Shown here piece after piece: positions 47,201 through 60,436 of a DNA stretch of 64,000 nt (its first letter is position 1; each line of letters starts with the position of its first letter). Origin of the DNA: Chamaea fasciata. Taxonomy: Eukaryota; Chordata; Aves; Passeriformes; Sylviidae. Under the pieces are notes generated by a model, which was given only the letters and a program-made list of their open reading frames with translations, was not told the DNA's origin and ran no database searches. The stretch covers positions 85,393,994 through 85,457,993 of the forward strand of contig JARCOQ010000003.1 of assembly GCA_029207755.1 (NCBI GenBank), in the 5' to 3' direction. The position numbers were made by a program, and so were the translations under genes.

Positions 47201-50200
47201 ATTCCATTGGTCATGCACTAATGAGTTTCTTTCAAAAGATCAACTCACTTAGTAAGGACAAAGTTGAATTTTGATTTTATAGACAAAAAGGGATGCATTT
47301 CTTAGCCATTGAAAACCAGCATCTGTTCTTTACTCAGGAGGGTATGGAATAATGAAGAAAGTAATGTAATTGTTGTCAGATATGGAAGAGGTGGGAAAGC
47401 ACATTTTAGTATCTTCCCTAATGACCTTCTGCAAAGACATATGCTCACAAATACATGTAAAGGTCAAGGAAAGCCTTCAGCAGCTGGGGAAGTTAATTTT
47501 GTTTCATTCTATTTTTATTTTTTTTATTTTAATTTTTTAAAAATTACTGCAATTCCTGAGCACTTGCCGTATCTGTTAGAAGTATGGAAGCTTTAGGCAG
47601 CAAATAATTTCATATCTTGGCACATTTCACACACCTATTGTACATTGTCTCCTGTCCTCATGCTTGTACCAATCTGTTAAGATGGCATAGTTTCAAGTTG
47701 TTCAGACTTACCATAGGAAATTAAAGAATCTGCCAAAATTAGTATGAAGCAAGGAAGAGGATACTAGGTAAATTTCCCCCTCCTCAGAACATCTCAAGTC
47801 TGCAGTATCAGTGTAGTGGAGGTTTGTTGGGTTCATTTCTGCTCTGTGATTCTTCTGCAGAACAAGAGTAGCCCATTACATATTCCCTTCCAGCTTTCCA
47901 GATTACACATGCACTGATCTGGCCTCCCAAAGAGAACCTCAACTTGAGCTAAAATCATCCAAGTTTGGCATATAGTAAGTTTGATTCAAAGAAAGATGTC
48001 TCAAATGTAGAGTTCCAGTGAGAAGCTGGGTTTTGTCTGCGTTTGCTCTGCTCTTGAAAATCTAACCAGTTGAGGTCTGACTGACTGTATCAGTCAGAAT
48101 CAGTCTCTCCACATAAAATTATTTGTACTTACTACAGTTCAGAGGTCTTGAAAAGCTTAATGCTTGACACTTAAAGTAGTAGCTTTGCTAGGAAGGAGGT
48201 GCTATTTTTCCACGTCTGGATTTTAAAGACAGACCGAATGCATACAATAAAAGATTACACAGATGTGTATTTGTGACATAATGTATCTAGGAAACGCTGC
48301 AATTATGAAAATCTAATGACTAGTTGTTAAAATTGTGAAAAGCCTAACTGCAGGTAATATAATTATATTTTATGTTGCCTGAAAGGGAAGCTTTTAGAAA
48401 AGTTCCAAAACCCCCTGAAATTCTCAATGTTTCTGGAAAGTTTCATATGGTATTTTTGACATCAATAATGATAGTTGGAGTTTAACTTCTGCCACTTGCC
48501 AATGGCCTGTCCTTGCCAGTCTTCTTATAAAACAGGAAAAAGAAAACAAATGTACAGACGTATTTTCCTGATTTATGTGAGAGCCCTATACTTAGAGAGA
48601 TGATAGAATAAATTTAACCACTTTACATACGCATAAAATGTGCAAATCTCTGTTTACACTACATGGGAAAAGAGCCAACTAGACTTTTCTTGCTTTGCTT
48701 ACATTGGTACAAATAACAGACAGCTCTAATGAGACCTATGGATTTATTCTAGATTTGGAGAGTCTGGTATTATGAAGAACAAAACCTGTTCTAATTTGTT
48801 TATCTCTTCAGGTGAGGTGATCTACCTATAGTTCAAGTAATTTCATTTGCAATCTTTCTCTTTTTTTTTGGAGCAAAATTTTCATGGTTCTTCTGTAAAA
48901 GAGAAGGATTTTCCAATACTGAAAGAGTCAGCTTGTACATCTACAAGAATACTCTGGTGAAGTGAAAACTCTGTACCTGTGTATTTCAGAGAGTACCACA
49001 GCAAATGACACATCCCCTGCTGACCAGAGCAGACACTGCTGCTCCCCTGATAGAGTGGGTTCCAAATTTTGATGCTTATACCTGCATCTTGCATGTGGGA
49101 ATTAATCCTCAATCTGATTGTATTAGAGCTGACAGCCCTCTAGGCCCCTACAGCTGTCACCACAACAAATTCTTCACCAGCCTTCCTGCCTGTCCAGGAT
49201 GCCTCAGGCAATAGGGCATACATTTTTCTTGTTTGTGCCCATCTATGGTGACACAGTTGACAACGTGGCTGCAATAAAGCTGAAGAAGAAGAAGAAAAAA
49301 AAAGCTGACAAGAAGAACTCGCTGGCTTCCTTTTCTCATGCAGGTTAATTCAGTTTTCGTGATATTTGACTCTGATGCTGTGGATGTGTAGCATGAAGCT
49401 AAAAAAACAGCTGGTGGTTGCAGTCAGGGTTGCTGACTGGTGCTTCATAAACATTCACATCCTGGAAGGTGATTTAATAAGCTTTGATGTAGAAGTGGAA
49501 CTAACTAGCACACCACTGTGTGTCAGTTCATAGAGAGGGCAGATAGACCTCTGGGACACGAAAAACAGCTGCTGAGATGAGGAATCCCTTTGAAATGCTA
49601 GTAAACTTTGCAAAATAGTCACTTCTCAAAACAGGAAATCAGTGAATTGTAATAATTTGGTTTCTGATCATTGTGAAATTCCTTTGATGACCTGAGTTGC
49701 TAAAGGTTTTTTGGAGAGGCTCTTGTGACAAAACACAAGACAAAAATGTCTTGTCTTGTGACAAAAATGCCATTTAAACAGCCTTACTTAAGTTCTCGTG
49801 TCTTCAATCGATTTTGGACTCCTTTTTCTCTTGTAGACCCCTTAATTTTTCAACATTTTTCTTCAGGGAGCAGGCCAGAAAATAAGAGTCCACAACAAAG
49901 CTCTTAGTGATTCCATCATTCTTAATTCTTTAAAAAGAAGGATGGGCTATTTGGCTCCTTTTTTCCACTAAATGGCTGAGACAGTTCACTTTGTTTCGCC
50001 ATCCTTCTTACATCTAGACAATCAGTACTGCTGTCAAGAAGGTATGGCACGAAGGTCAGTGGCAGAGGTAGAGCCATCAATTTGCTTCTGCACATCCCAA
50101 ATGCGTGCTGCACATCCCAAATGGTGCCAGGCAGAGGGTAGTGTGAACCCTTCTGCAGTTTTAGGCCTGAGAGAAGGATAGAGGATTAGAGTTTTCACTT

Positions 50201-51661
50201 CTGTCATGCTTTGTAATAAGGACTAGCACTAACAGGGTCTTCATGCCGGGGTGCAGCAAGGGTATCTAGTCATCTCCCCTCAGGATCAGAAGAATGAGAG
50301 TGCACAATGATAAGGTATGCTGGTGCTAGGATTTTTCTCTTCTCTCATCCAGGTGTTGTTAATTGCCTCACTCCTACACAGGCCAGCAGAAGAAGGAGAT
50401 GGATTTAGGCCTGTCCCCACACTAAGGGCAGGAATTTCGGGCTGGTGAAAGAACTTCAGCACAGGTGGAGAAGGACATGTTGACAACTACCTCCTGGGCA
50501 CACCTCTGGCTGTATTCCTAGTGGAGTTTCAGTACGGAAGGGTGGCAGTGTGGGACACTCAGGAGCTTTCTCTCAGGGAGAAAGAATCAGTTTTTGGAAA
50601 AATGAGCAAGCAACCTCCTGGCGACTGACAGGTCTGTTGATACTGGGCCATCCCTTCAGTGTGACACTGCTTCTGCCTTGGCCTTCCTTCACTGCTTGGG
50701 CCTGGCAACCTGCTGGGATACAAGAATACACTGTGTGCTGTCCTCTGCTGTCAAACAAGGCAAGGAAGGTTGAGCAGCCAGCATGTTCCTATACCTGAGA
50801 CCAAAAGAGGTTTGATGGGAGCGGTGGACAGAGCAACACCTGAAATGCACACCTGCTCCTTCCTGGAACAAACTCTGGGGGCCTTGAGCAAAAACTTTCC
50901 CTGCCCAGTCTTGGCATTTCCCACAGCAGTGTAAGTTCTAATAACAATATGGTCTAACACAGTTATTTTGTAAAAATAAGATTCAAAAATATTCATCGCT
51001 CATATTTGAAAATGAATATATTACCATCCTGAAATATTATACATACAAGATTTTTATCATTATCTTTTAATAAGTGGTTAGCATTTTTTGAAAGATATTT
51101 TGCAAGAATGGAGAATACATTAATTATTCACTTTCAAAAATATATATATAAAAAATCTTTCTTAGTCAACAGTGTACATGAATGTTAAACCCGGTCATCT
51201 ATCTTGGGTGGAAAGGCAATCTGGAAATTTGATAAAAGTTATAACTGTATCAATATTTACCCTATAAAAGACTAGAATCAATATCTAAGTCACAGTACAG
51301 GTCACAGGTAGTCAGAACCCAGTGATTAAAGAGAGATAAATACATCCTGTTGTCTTTAGTCTGTGTGATAAAGTTGAATGTGGGCGCAAGCTGACAAGCA
51401 TTTCCTTATGGAGCAGCTGGTATGGCAGCAACTATTTAATAATCTAAAATACATATTTGCAATCAGACAGGTTTCCTCAAATAATTTCGCCTGCTCAAAA
51501 CTTTTACCTGTTCAGTGGAAGAGGTCTTTAAGCAGTGTATGAGCAGCAGCCTGTTGAATTCCAAATATTATCTCAGGAGATCCATCCTTGCAGAAGTGAA
51601 ATGGTTTGAAGATGTGCCAGCTGTAGGGGTTGATAGTTTTGGTCTTATTTTTGTTAGTGAT
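44241..51661. other. Long intergenic span, nothing recognised
   Basis: About 7.4 kb with no recognised gene or interspersed repeat. The 129-codon plus frame at 45247-45636 is hydrophobic with no motif. A short hairpin (arms ACAAGACA and TGTCTTGT, loop AAAA) lies at 49735-49754. A 15-bp direct repeat TGCACATCCCAAATG occurs twice near 50090-50125. Confidence 0.45.
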
Positions 51662-51772
51662 TAGATTTGAGCAACCTGGTCCAGTGGAAGGTGACCCTGC
51701 CCAAGGCAGGGATGTTGGAACTAGATGATCTTATGCTCCCTTCCGGACCAGGACATTCTATGATTCTATAAT
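51662..51772 (+). mobile_element. CR1 LINE, extreme 3' end only
   Basis: Sense CR1 3' terminus: TTTGAGCAACCTGGTCCAGT, GGAAGGTGACCCTGCCCAAG, GGATGTTGGAACTAGATGATC, ending in CATTCTATGATTCTATAATT. The terminal ATTCTATGATTCTA octamer repeat is intact, marking the true 3' end. Confidence 0.95.
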
Positions 51773-51779
51773 TGTACCC

Positions 51780-52065
51780 AAGTTAAGATGCCAAGAGGAT
51801 CGCAGTAGATGGATGGGAAGCCAGGTGGGTAAAAAAAATTGTTGAACTACAAGAACTGTGGGTTTAGAGGCAGATTTTAAATGTAGCACTGCAGGGGTCT
51901 CTTTTGAGACCTGTCCAATTTAACCTCTTTGTCAAAGGTGCAAGATAATGCATTCTTATCAGGTTGGCAGATGACATCAAACTGGGGCAAGCAATTGGTA
52001 TGTCCAAACAGGACTGCTATGCAGAGAGATAGGAGGGATGTGTCAAAAGCACTGTGCAGAAGAGA
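51780..52065 (+). mobile_element. CR1 ORF2 reverse-transcriptase fragment
   Basis: Immediately after the CR1 3' end is a second sense CR1 piece from the middle of ORF2. CCTGTCCAATTTAACCTCTT resembles the 'PVLFNLF' coding block. AGGTTGGCAGATGACATCAA reads as LADDIK, the equivalent of the catalytic F/Y-A-D-D box. The 5' part, about 51780-51890, is weakly matched. Stops and frameshifts make it inactive. Confidence 0.7.
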
Positions 52066-52967
52066 TGTACACCAGGATCCTGGGATTTTCAGTTTTTTTT
52101 TCCCAATAAGAAACCTTTGGTTGATGCCTTTTATTAAAAATTATTCAAAATCACACAACCTATCTTGAGAAAAAAAATTATCTAAGCACTAGCTTTAGAA
52201 AACTATCCTTCTCCAAACAGATATCTGCTTATGTCTTTGCTTGCTAATACAATGCCACAGAGATGGCCAAGATTGGAAGAAAATGTTCTGAACACAAAAC
52301 TTCCAAATGGTAAAAACATAAAAAAATAACCTGAGAATCCAGGGTTTTGTAGTCAAGTACTTACCAGCTAATACCCATACAAAATATGCTATTGATTTCC
52401 ATACCTGTAGTAAACTCTGTGGTGTCTTCAGATCATTGAAGTTTCCAAAGTTCTCCAGAGCTTTGTGATTTTAGGTGTACTGAAAATGGAAGAAATGGTT
52501 GCCTAACAGAGGTTTCAGCCTCCTATTTAGATGCAAAAACTGGATCCTGTCTTGGGAACTCATTCCAAACAAGGTGAATAGAGGATATTTTCTTTCTAAC
52601 TTTTGGAGACATTTTTTTCATTGAGCTTTTAGAAGTTCTGATGTATACTTTTAAGGCTATCATCCTCAAAAAGGGTTCTTTATTAAAATAGGGGACCTCT
52701 TGCTATGCAAATATTTATTGCTGGGAAAAGAATGATCTTTCTTTCCCTTATCAAAATTAATAATTTTCTTTACTGCCATCAGAGTAGGGTGTTAAGTGAC
52801 CCCTGTAAAGTAAACAAAAAAATTACTTAAAATCTTCTTTTAATTTAATACATGTCTTTGTAATGAGCTTTTTTAAAAAATAAATTTTTCAAGTCAAAGT
52901 TAGTCTCTTTTCACTTTGAGTATATGTACATGCTATAATACCTTTTAATTGCCTGGATAATTGTCCC
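52066..52967. other. AT-rich intergenic DNA, nothing recognised
   Basis: No gene or recognised repeat between the CR1 fragment and the solo LTR. Confidence 0.45.
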
Positions 52968-53561
52968 TGTTATGGTTTAACACCAGCCAGCTGCCAAGCA
53001 CTGCACAGCTGCTCACTCACTCCTCTACCAGTAGGATCCAGGAGAGAGTAGGAAGGGTAAAGCTACAAAAATCATGGGTTGAGATAATTTAATAGGGAAA
53101 GAAAAAGCCATGAACACAAGTGAAACAAAACCAGGAATTGATTCAGCATTTCCCATGGGCAGACAGGTGTTCAGCCATCTCCAGGAGAGCAGGGCCCCAC
53201 CACAGGTAACAGTGACTTGGGAAAACAAACACCCTCACTCCAACCTTCCCCCATTCCTCCTTCTTACACTCATTTTATATACTGAGCATGATGTCACATG
53301 GTCTGGAATATCCCTTAGGTCAGTTTGGGTCACCTGTCCTGGCTGTGTCTCATCCCAGCCTCCCCTGCAGCCCCAGCTTCCTCACCAGCCTGGTGGTAAA
53401 AAACCAGAAGAGGCCTTGGCTCTGTGTAAACCCTCAAGCAATAAACAATAACAAAAACATCTCTATAATAAATCAATCCTGTGTTCAGCAAAAATCCCAA
53501 ACACAACCTCATGTCAGCCACTGTGAAGAAAATTAACTCTACCCCAGCCAAAACCAGCACA
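52968..53561 (-). mobile_element. Solo LTR of an avian ERV (TGTGCTGGTTTTGGCTGGG family)
   Basis: The 594-bp element begins TG (52968) and ends CA (53561). Read on the minus strand it opens TGTGCTGGTTTTGGCTGGGG and follows a well-known avian ERV LTR. A CRE-like TGACATCA (complement of 53289-53296) precedes TATATAAAA (complement of 53273-53281), and about 180 bp further comes ATTAAA (complement of 53088-53093). It ends with the antisense of TGTTATGGTTTAACACCAGC. Flanks GTCCC (52963-52967) and GCCCC (53562-53566) fit a 5-bp target-site duplication with one mismatch. No gag-pol-env remains, so it is a solo LTR left by recombination. Such LTRs can act as promoters, but nothing here shows that this one does. 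Confidence 0.93.
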
Positions 53562-54723
53562 GCCCCCAAAAGATGCCTTATGTTATAACATGGTGCTGAG
53601 ACAGATGATTTTGAACCTTTGTTTTTTGAAATTACATATGATAAAATTATGTATAGATATTTCAGACCAAGAATTAAGCATGGGTGTTTCAAAATTTTAT
53701 AATATTATCTTATTTTCTTAGTTGAGAGATAATGATTTTCCCCCCATATTTTCCATACAGAGCCTGAAAGTCACCATTTGTGGCACACATTAGGGTTGGA
53801 CTGTAATACAAAACACCATTCCCTCCTTTCTCATGCAATGACAATTGGAACCTTTTTTATGGTGTAAGAGATTATCCTTTCTACTTCTGTGTAATCTCCT
53901 TTGAGAATTGATTGGTTTTAAATTAATTTGTTAAGGGAACCACTGAGAAACCATCTCATGTTTTTGTGCCAATTATAGTGTGTAATTTTTTTCTCAGATG
54001 GCATGGCCTGAGTCTACCCACTAACTACTACTGGCTGTATCTGTTCTGATGGGAGGATTGTCTTTCCTTCTTTGCATAATTATTTGCTGGTCAGAAGACA
54101 GCATGAGAAAGCTGGAAAGCTTTCCCATCCTACTCATCTGAAAAAAGTTTGAACCACCACCTTCTGAGTTTCAGGAAGGCATCACACAGTACCCATGTTA
54201 AACATAATTGCCATCTCCTCAAATCTGGCCTCTGTGAAAATAGAAATAAGAGCATCAGAGGCCTAGAGTCCAAAAAAAAAAAAAAAAAAAAAAAGGTAGC
54301 TTGACTGTTGCCCAGTTTTTAGGACATTCTCATGGAGTGAAAAATCAAGACTGCAGTGCCAGGCAAGCATTCATATTCAATCAGACCATTTGTGGCTGAA
54401 ATCTAACATCAGCTCAAAGCATAACACTATAATTTTCCTGGCTCCATAACTCCGTCATGCCTGCCTGACCCATATCTAATCTTCCAGAATGTGCTTTTCT
54501 ACAGTCTACTGATACTTGGCAGCTTAAATTGTCCTGGGCATTGGTCCTTTGCCTCTCAGGAGGATGACAATCTGGATAATCCATATACAGGATTTAGAGG
54601 TGTAACAATAAAATTATAGGGAAAATGAATCCTCTACTTGAACTGACATAAATGTTCAATTGAGGGGCAGGCAAGGTAGATTCTGCTTAAATGGTGACAC
54701 TGTATGATAGTGAGGGTAGCTCT

Positions 54724-54764
54724 CATAAGAAGTTGGGAAATTCATTCATAAGAAGTTGGGAAAT
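54724..54764. repeat. Short direct duplication
   Basis: CATAAGAAGTTGGGAAAT occurs at 54724-54741 and again at 54747-54764, separated by TCATT. Confidence 0.9.
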
Positions 54765-54929
54765 CTGACATGGCACCCATAATCCCAAGCCTCTCTGGAG
54801 TAACAGCTGGAGGCAGGATATCCTGGAGCATCGGAGAAAATCTTCCCCTGAAGTGGGATTCCCATGTTAAAACTTGTTTCATTTTAGATGTGGTGTGAAG
54901 TTTTCGTGTAAAGGGTGCAATTTCACTTT

Positions 54930-54982
54930 TCACCAAAGGTAGACCATCTCACACGCCTCACAAAAGGTAGGCCATCTCATAT
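54930..54982. repeat. Imperfect ~27-bp direct duplication
   Basis: CACCAAAGGTAGACCATCTC and CACAAAAGGTAGGCCATCTC follow each other with a period of about 27 bp and few differences. Confidence 0.8.
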
Positions 54983-57900
54983 TAACTGCATCCTTCTAGT
55001 AAAGGGAAAGCTGAATTAGCTTTTACACTCCATTGACTGTATGGACCTGTTCTTCAGTGATTATAATGGGAGTTTAGACCTTAGCTCACAAGTTGATGTC
55101 TAAGTCCTACTAAATCTGGTGCTTAATTTAGAAGAATTTTAGTGCCCTCATGAGGCTTTTAAATTCTTTGTGCAGTCAATCTGCCCTTAGAGAACTGGTT
55201 GGTTCTAGCTGGGCTTCAGAGGTGCTTCCCTTTTTCTTTAGGTTGCAAAAGTAACCTAGACAGCTACGATAGCCAGAGTTAGATTGTCCTGCAGAGTTCT
55301 GTGCTTGAAATATTGACAAGGCAATATTTTGGTAAGAATTCTGATGAATTTTGGTTATAATTCAGTTAGAAAGGATTCCACCTATCTGTCTTTACAAACC
55401 ATAGATAAATCTTGCTTGGTTTAAGAACCTAATTACTAAAAAGAGCTCTAAAAATCTTTTCCTAATAAATAGTTTTTGAGAAGAGCAGGAAATAAAGTGG
55501 TTGGGTCCAAGGAGACACCAAATAAGAAATTGACCATACATACTAATCAATTCCAGTTTGGTTGTTTTATACCATGAGGTCCTTCAGGCATCACCTTCTT
55601 CAATTTCCTGAATCAATAATTTAGGGACATAACCAAATAAATCATTCAGCTGATAATAGGGATAAACACCAGGTTTTTTTCTGCTACTAAAACTGGATTC
55701 TGAGAACCAGATTTTTAAAGTATTTCAATTCTAAAGGGTTTGGTCCACAAAAGGACTTGGATTTTTTGATGGTCAGCATGCATTATGTAACATTTAGGTG
55801 CCTGTTTCCTATGTTTGCCTCCATAAGTTGAACAAGGCACATTATCTGCTTATACAGTGCATACAGAGTAAACAGTTCCAGCTGGGTTTCTCAATAGCTG
55901 CCCAAGATAATCAACAAGAAAACAAACACTGAGACTAGAGCCGTTTCTTAAATCCCAACTCTATCGAGGACCTTAACTCTTAAGTAACCGGGATGAGCAG
56001 ACACGAGCAGCAGATCCCAAGCCCTTCCCTGTGTTAGATGCCCATTCTTTGTATTCAAGAAGAGAGTCAGGAAATGATGGGCATCACTCTGAACACACAG
56101 CTAGAGGAAGGGGGTTTACCAAAACTGAAATAAAAGCTCAGAATTCAGCACATTTCCAGGGTGTGGGAAACAACTACTACTCCATCTGAAAGGATTCACA
56201 TAGTCTGCTCACTTTCAGACTGTAAAACCTAGTCAGTGGGCTGTAGAGATCTCTCTGTCAGTCTTGGTGCAACAGTGCAACTTAAGAAAGAATGTAGGCA
56301 TTCACATTACCAGGGAGAAGGAGCAGCAGGAAAAAAAAAAATTCAGTGTACTCATCAAGAGAATTACTTCAGAGAAGCTACTGGTGCCCACTTCTTGCTC
56401 AAAGAGATGGTGATGTCTTTTGCATTAAATGCTTAGATTAAAAAAAGTGAAAGTTTAAGTACTTCCGAGTTTTTGTTTACTTCTACGGAATAAAAAGGAA
56501 TTTTACAAGCTTCCTCATCGAGTTTTTCCTTTCTCTATGTAAAGCAAACAGAATTCTCTAATGAACTATGGATTTACTGAACTCATTTAAGAACTTTAGC
56601 AGACTTGAAAAAGCTGAAAAAAGGACACAAGGATAGCTGTAATCAGGGAAGGGCTTCTACATAGGAACTAACTGAGCATGGGTTTGTAATGCTGAAAAAA
56701 GAGGTGACTGTGGGGCTAATAGTTGTAACTTGTATAGTCGAAGGAGGAAGTTGAATTGGTTGAAGTTATTAACCGTTCCTCATAAGAAGTAATGAGGTAT
56801 AAAATGACACCAGTGAAGAACAAACAAGAGGATCACTACTGTAGCATAGTTAATTGAAGTAACTCAGTGCCACAGGATGGTCCAATGCAGCTTAAGAGGC
56901 AATTTTGTCAAAAGCAGATAAATGGCTCTTACTTTATCTTACAATTGTAATTAATGGACAGAACACTTCAGTGGGAGTGCTAGGGTTGGTAGTCATGCCT
57001 ATCTCATCAGTAATTGAATTTCTCTTAATAAGGCCACTTCTGCTTTCCTTGCAAAGAATATGTTTCTAAAAAAGTAGGTAGAGAAGATTATAGCATTGCA
57101 CTGTTTGAGACCTGGCTAGAAATGAATCAGAGCTCCCCAAGCACATATTCAGCTGGGTACCCCTCTGGATTCCTCCGTCAGCACATGAGAAGGAGTTTGA
57201 TTGCACAAGTGAGCCCTATGACACTTTTTTTAGAAAGAGAAGTAAAGTTTTCTCAGACAAACTGTTTCTGATGCTTTATCCATGGATGCAGCACAGCCTC
57301 GCGCTAACGCCTGAGGAACTGAGTCTGCTATCAGTACATGTCTCCATCTGCTGATTGCCAACAGAGATTTCCACATCCCCTCAAATAACCTAATGGAAAG
57401 CATACTCCTGATGCTTTGATGCATGCCTGCTTCCAAGTGGGAGGCAGGGCTTTTGTTAAAATTGGTCTAGCAACTCTGGGAAACAGAGAAAAGCCAAAGC
57501 ATTAGACAGCATTTCCCCTGATGCAGCTTGGGGCTTGGACGTTTTGCTTCATTGTTTAGTTTATTTTTTATTTTAATTTTTTTTTTAAAGAAATTATTCC
57601 AGTTTAATCCTGTGTAAAACAATATTAGATGTTTATGTCATCCTCATGGAAACAAATGATGATTTCAAAGGAAGAGTGTCAAGAAAACACTTCCAAGAGC
57701 ACTTACACATTGATTGAGAAGAACTCAGACTCAGTAGTTAATTAAATGGAGACAACCTCTAGCTCACTTTGTCTTTTGTCCCAAATCTTCATCATAAACA
57801 ATCATTAGCATTACATATATGCCAACATTAAACCAGTGGTACTCCAAAGGTGCATCAGAATAGCAGCACTGCTATTCTACCTCTCATCCCTTGTAGCATC

Positions 57901-59237
57901 ACTTACGCTCTCCTCCCTTCTTATCTCCAAGAGATATTCTAGAGTATGAGCTGAAGTTTAATAGTGACTAATTCATGACCTCCAAGTTTCTGGAGTTAAT
58001 AACATCGTTTTGGCAAAGGCCCATGTAGCAAATAATTTTGGTAGCAACACAAAACCCTTTTACACAGCCTTGGATCTGAAACCCTGGACATCTTGAACAA
58101 TTGTCTGAGTGATGTCTGGCTGCTCAGCTAGATTTCCTGTATGCACTTCCCTACACTGAAAAGTCCAGGCCACATTTTGTTTAGCATTAACTTGCCAGAA
58201 AAAAAAAAAAAAAAAAAAGGTCTTTCCCTGAATATGCATGTAAGAAGGAGCAGAGGAACTGCATACGGTTTTATACCACTGCTAATGTGTATTTAAACTG
58301 TTGAGAAAATGAAGCCTTTAATAAAAGATTTTTGCCTCTTGTATATATATCTAGGGAATATGCATTTTGAGTTGCTTCTGAGTAAACTCTGGGCTGAGTT
58401 CAGCAGTTGCCTCAGTCTCCTCTGGTGCTAGTGACAGCAACCTTGGCTGAGCCTTCAAACATTTGAACCACCCTCAAATACCTGAACCTTTCTGTAGCTG
58501 CAACTGGATCCCAGCTGAGGTAACCAGGCCATGCAGAGTGGCAGTCAGATGCAGGGCCCCCTGTCATGTCTGTGTCTAGTATGATTTAGGGAGTCCTAAC
58601 TTTATTTGCATATAATATAATGCCAAACATCTGCTCAGGGCTTTATCAAAGTTTAAGCCAGTGCATAAAAGTTTGTACTCTCCTGCTGGGCTCAGTGTGA
58701 CATGCATCAGTTCAGAGACGTTGAGCAGAAACTGCAAGTATGAGTGGTATCTTGCTTATGGGAAACAAACTCTGTTTTAATACAAAACAGTCAAATCAGT
58801 AGGCAAATATACTGGGTTTCAGCATGCTTTTAATTTCCAAATATGAAATACGTAAGAAAATAAAAATGCTTAGCATTTTCTGCTCAGAGCAGCACAAACC
58901 CTAAATAAAGAGGCACTGAATGTTGCTGCTCATATACTGAAAGCACATCTGTGACTGCCGTGTGATACATAAACATCCAGGCTAATGCTAAACCTGAATC
59001 CACTCGGTAATTAATTACAGCATAACTGGGTCAGCAGAGTATTGAGTGTAAACTGATTAATCATGTTTCCTGGGTAAGTTTGCAGCCTACCCTAAGCTTT
59101 CTGAAGTTGTCACTAGACCACCATTGAACAGGAGTTAGGTGATATAAAGCTTATACAAATAATTTCTGCATTTCAGTTATTGAAATACCAAGGTATTCAA
59201 GATTTGTATTATATTTAGATCAGTCAAGGATGATGCT

Positions 59238-59239
59238 AA

Positions 59240-59274
<35 letters not shown>

Positions 59275-59275
59275 G
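59238..59275. repeat. (AT)n microsatellite
   Basis: About 13 AT units, one G interruption, then further ATs. The tyrosine/isoleucine frame running through it is an artefact. Confidence 0.95.
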
Positions 59276-59536
59276 CTTATATCTGGATTCAGGGGTATAA
59301 GCTTCCTCATTTGGGCTCAAAAATTAGAAATTTTGTAAAACATGCTCTGAGACTTCTTACCAAATGGAATGAAATCCTTAAAAAATGTGCAGTTTCCATT
59401 GTATGTAGTGAGAGGTTTTTGGTGCACTATCTGATCTGAAAAGTTAGGAGGCTGCATAGCCAACCTTGCCATCTGCCTCCTTCTGTATCAGCTGCTTGAA
59501 AAACGGCCAGTTCAGTTTGATTGATGTATCACAGTA

Positions 59537-60436
59537 TAGAATGATAGTCATAGAGACATTTCGGTTGGAAAAGACCTCCAAGATCAAGTCCAACCTTGAC
59601 TGAACACCACCTTGTCAATTAAACCACAGCCTTAAGAGACACGTCTAGTAGTTCCTTGAATACCTCCAGAGATGGAGACTGCACTACATCCACAGCCAGC
59701 TCAGTCCAATGCTTCACCACCATTTCTGTGAAGAAATTCTTCTTGATGTCCAACCTAAACCTCCCCTGATGCAAGGGAGGCCACTTCCTCATCCTGTTGC
59801 TGGTGGCCTGGGAGAAGAGGCCAACCTCCAGCTGGCTGCAGCCTCAACTCCTTAGGGAGCTGTAGAGAGGAATAATGGCTCCCCCAAGCCTCCTTTTCTA
59901 TAGGCTAAACAACTCCAGCTGCCTCAGATGCTCCTCACAGGACTTACTCTCTAGACCCTTCACCAACCTTGTTGCCCTTCTCTGGACATGATCCAGCACC
60001 TCAACATCCTTCCTAAATTGAGGGGCCCAGAACTGGACATAGCACTTAAGGTGCAGCCTCACCAGTGCTGAGTACAGGGGGACAATCACTGCCTTGGTCC
60101 TGCTGGCCACACTATTGTTGACACAGGTCAGGATGCCACTGGCCTTCTTGGCCACCTGGGCACACTCTGGCTCATGTCCAGCTGCTGTCACCAACACCCT
60201 CAAGTCCCTTTCCGCTGGGCAGTTTTCCAGCCACTCTGACCCCAGCCTGTAGCACTGCAGGGCTCTGTTGTGACCCAAGTGCAGGACCCAGGAACTGACC
60301 TTGTTGAACCTCACACCATTGGCCTCTGACAATGATCCAGCCTGTCCAGACCCCTCTGCAGAGCCCTCCTGCCCTCCGGCAGATCAACACTCCTGCCCAA
60401 TTTGGTGTTGTCTGCAAACTTACTGAAGGTGATAAT
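59537..60436 (-). mobile_element. CR1 LINE, 5'-truncated, best-preserved copy
   Basis: Antisense CR1 starts with TAGAATGATAGTCATAGAGA and GGTTGGAAAAGACCTCCAAG. It runs through AAATTCTTCTTGATGTCCAA, CCTAAACCTCCCCTGATGCA, GGCCCAGAACTGGACATAGC, and ACTTAAGGTGCAGCCTCACC to TGGTGTTGTCTGCAAACTTA near 60436. About 900 bp with a long intact reading frame makes it the least decayed copy in the window. It closely resembles the copy at 30.7 kb, so both may derive from the same CR1 subfamily. Confidence 0.97.
59898..60332 (-). pseudogene. CR1 ORF2 C-terminal segment, 144 codons open
   Basis: The minus-strand frame holds [87 protein letters not shown] and LELFSL in the order expected for CR1 ORF2 after the reverse-transcriptase core. 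A deletion is visible where 'AAGHEPECAQ' replaces the usual longer spacer. No endonuclease or RT catalytic part is present, so it cannot encode an active protein. The open frame mainly reflects recent insertion. Confidence 0.93.

Larger units (their letters stand above)
53562..59536. other. AT-rich intergenic DNA with short local duplications
   Basis: No gene recognised. A-runs lie at about 54273-54294 and 58200-58218. Local duplications occur at 54724-54764 and 54930-54982. The (AT)n at 59238 is listed separately. Confidence 0.45.

Noticed and set aside
49735..49754. Small hairpin ACAAGACA-AAAA-TGTCTTGT
   Set aside because: Only 8-bp arms. Such structures are common by chance and nothing nearby suggests a function or a microRNA precursor.
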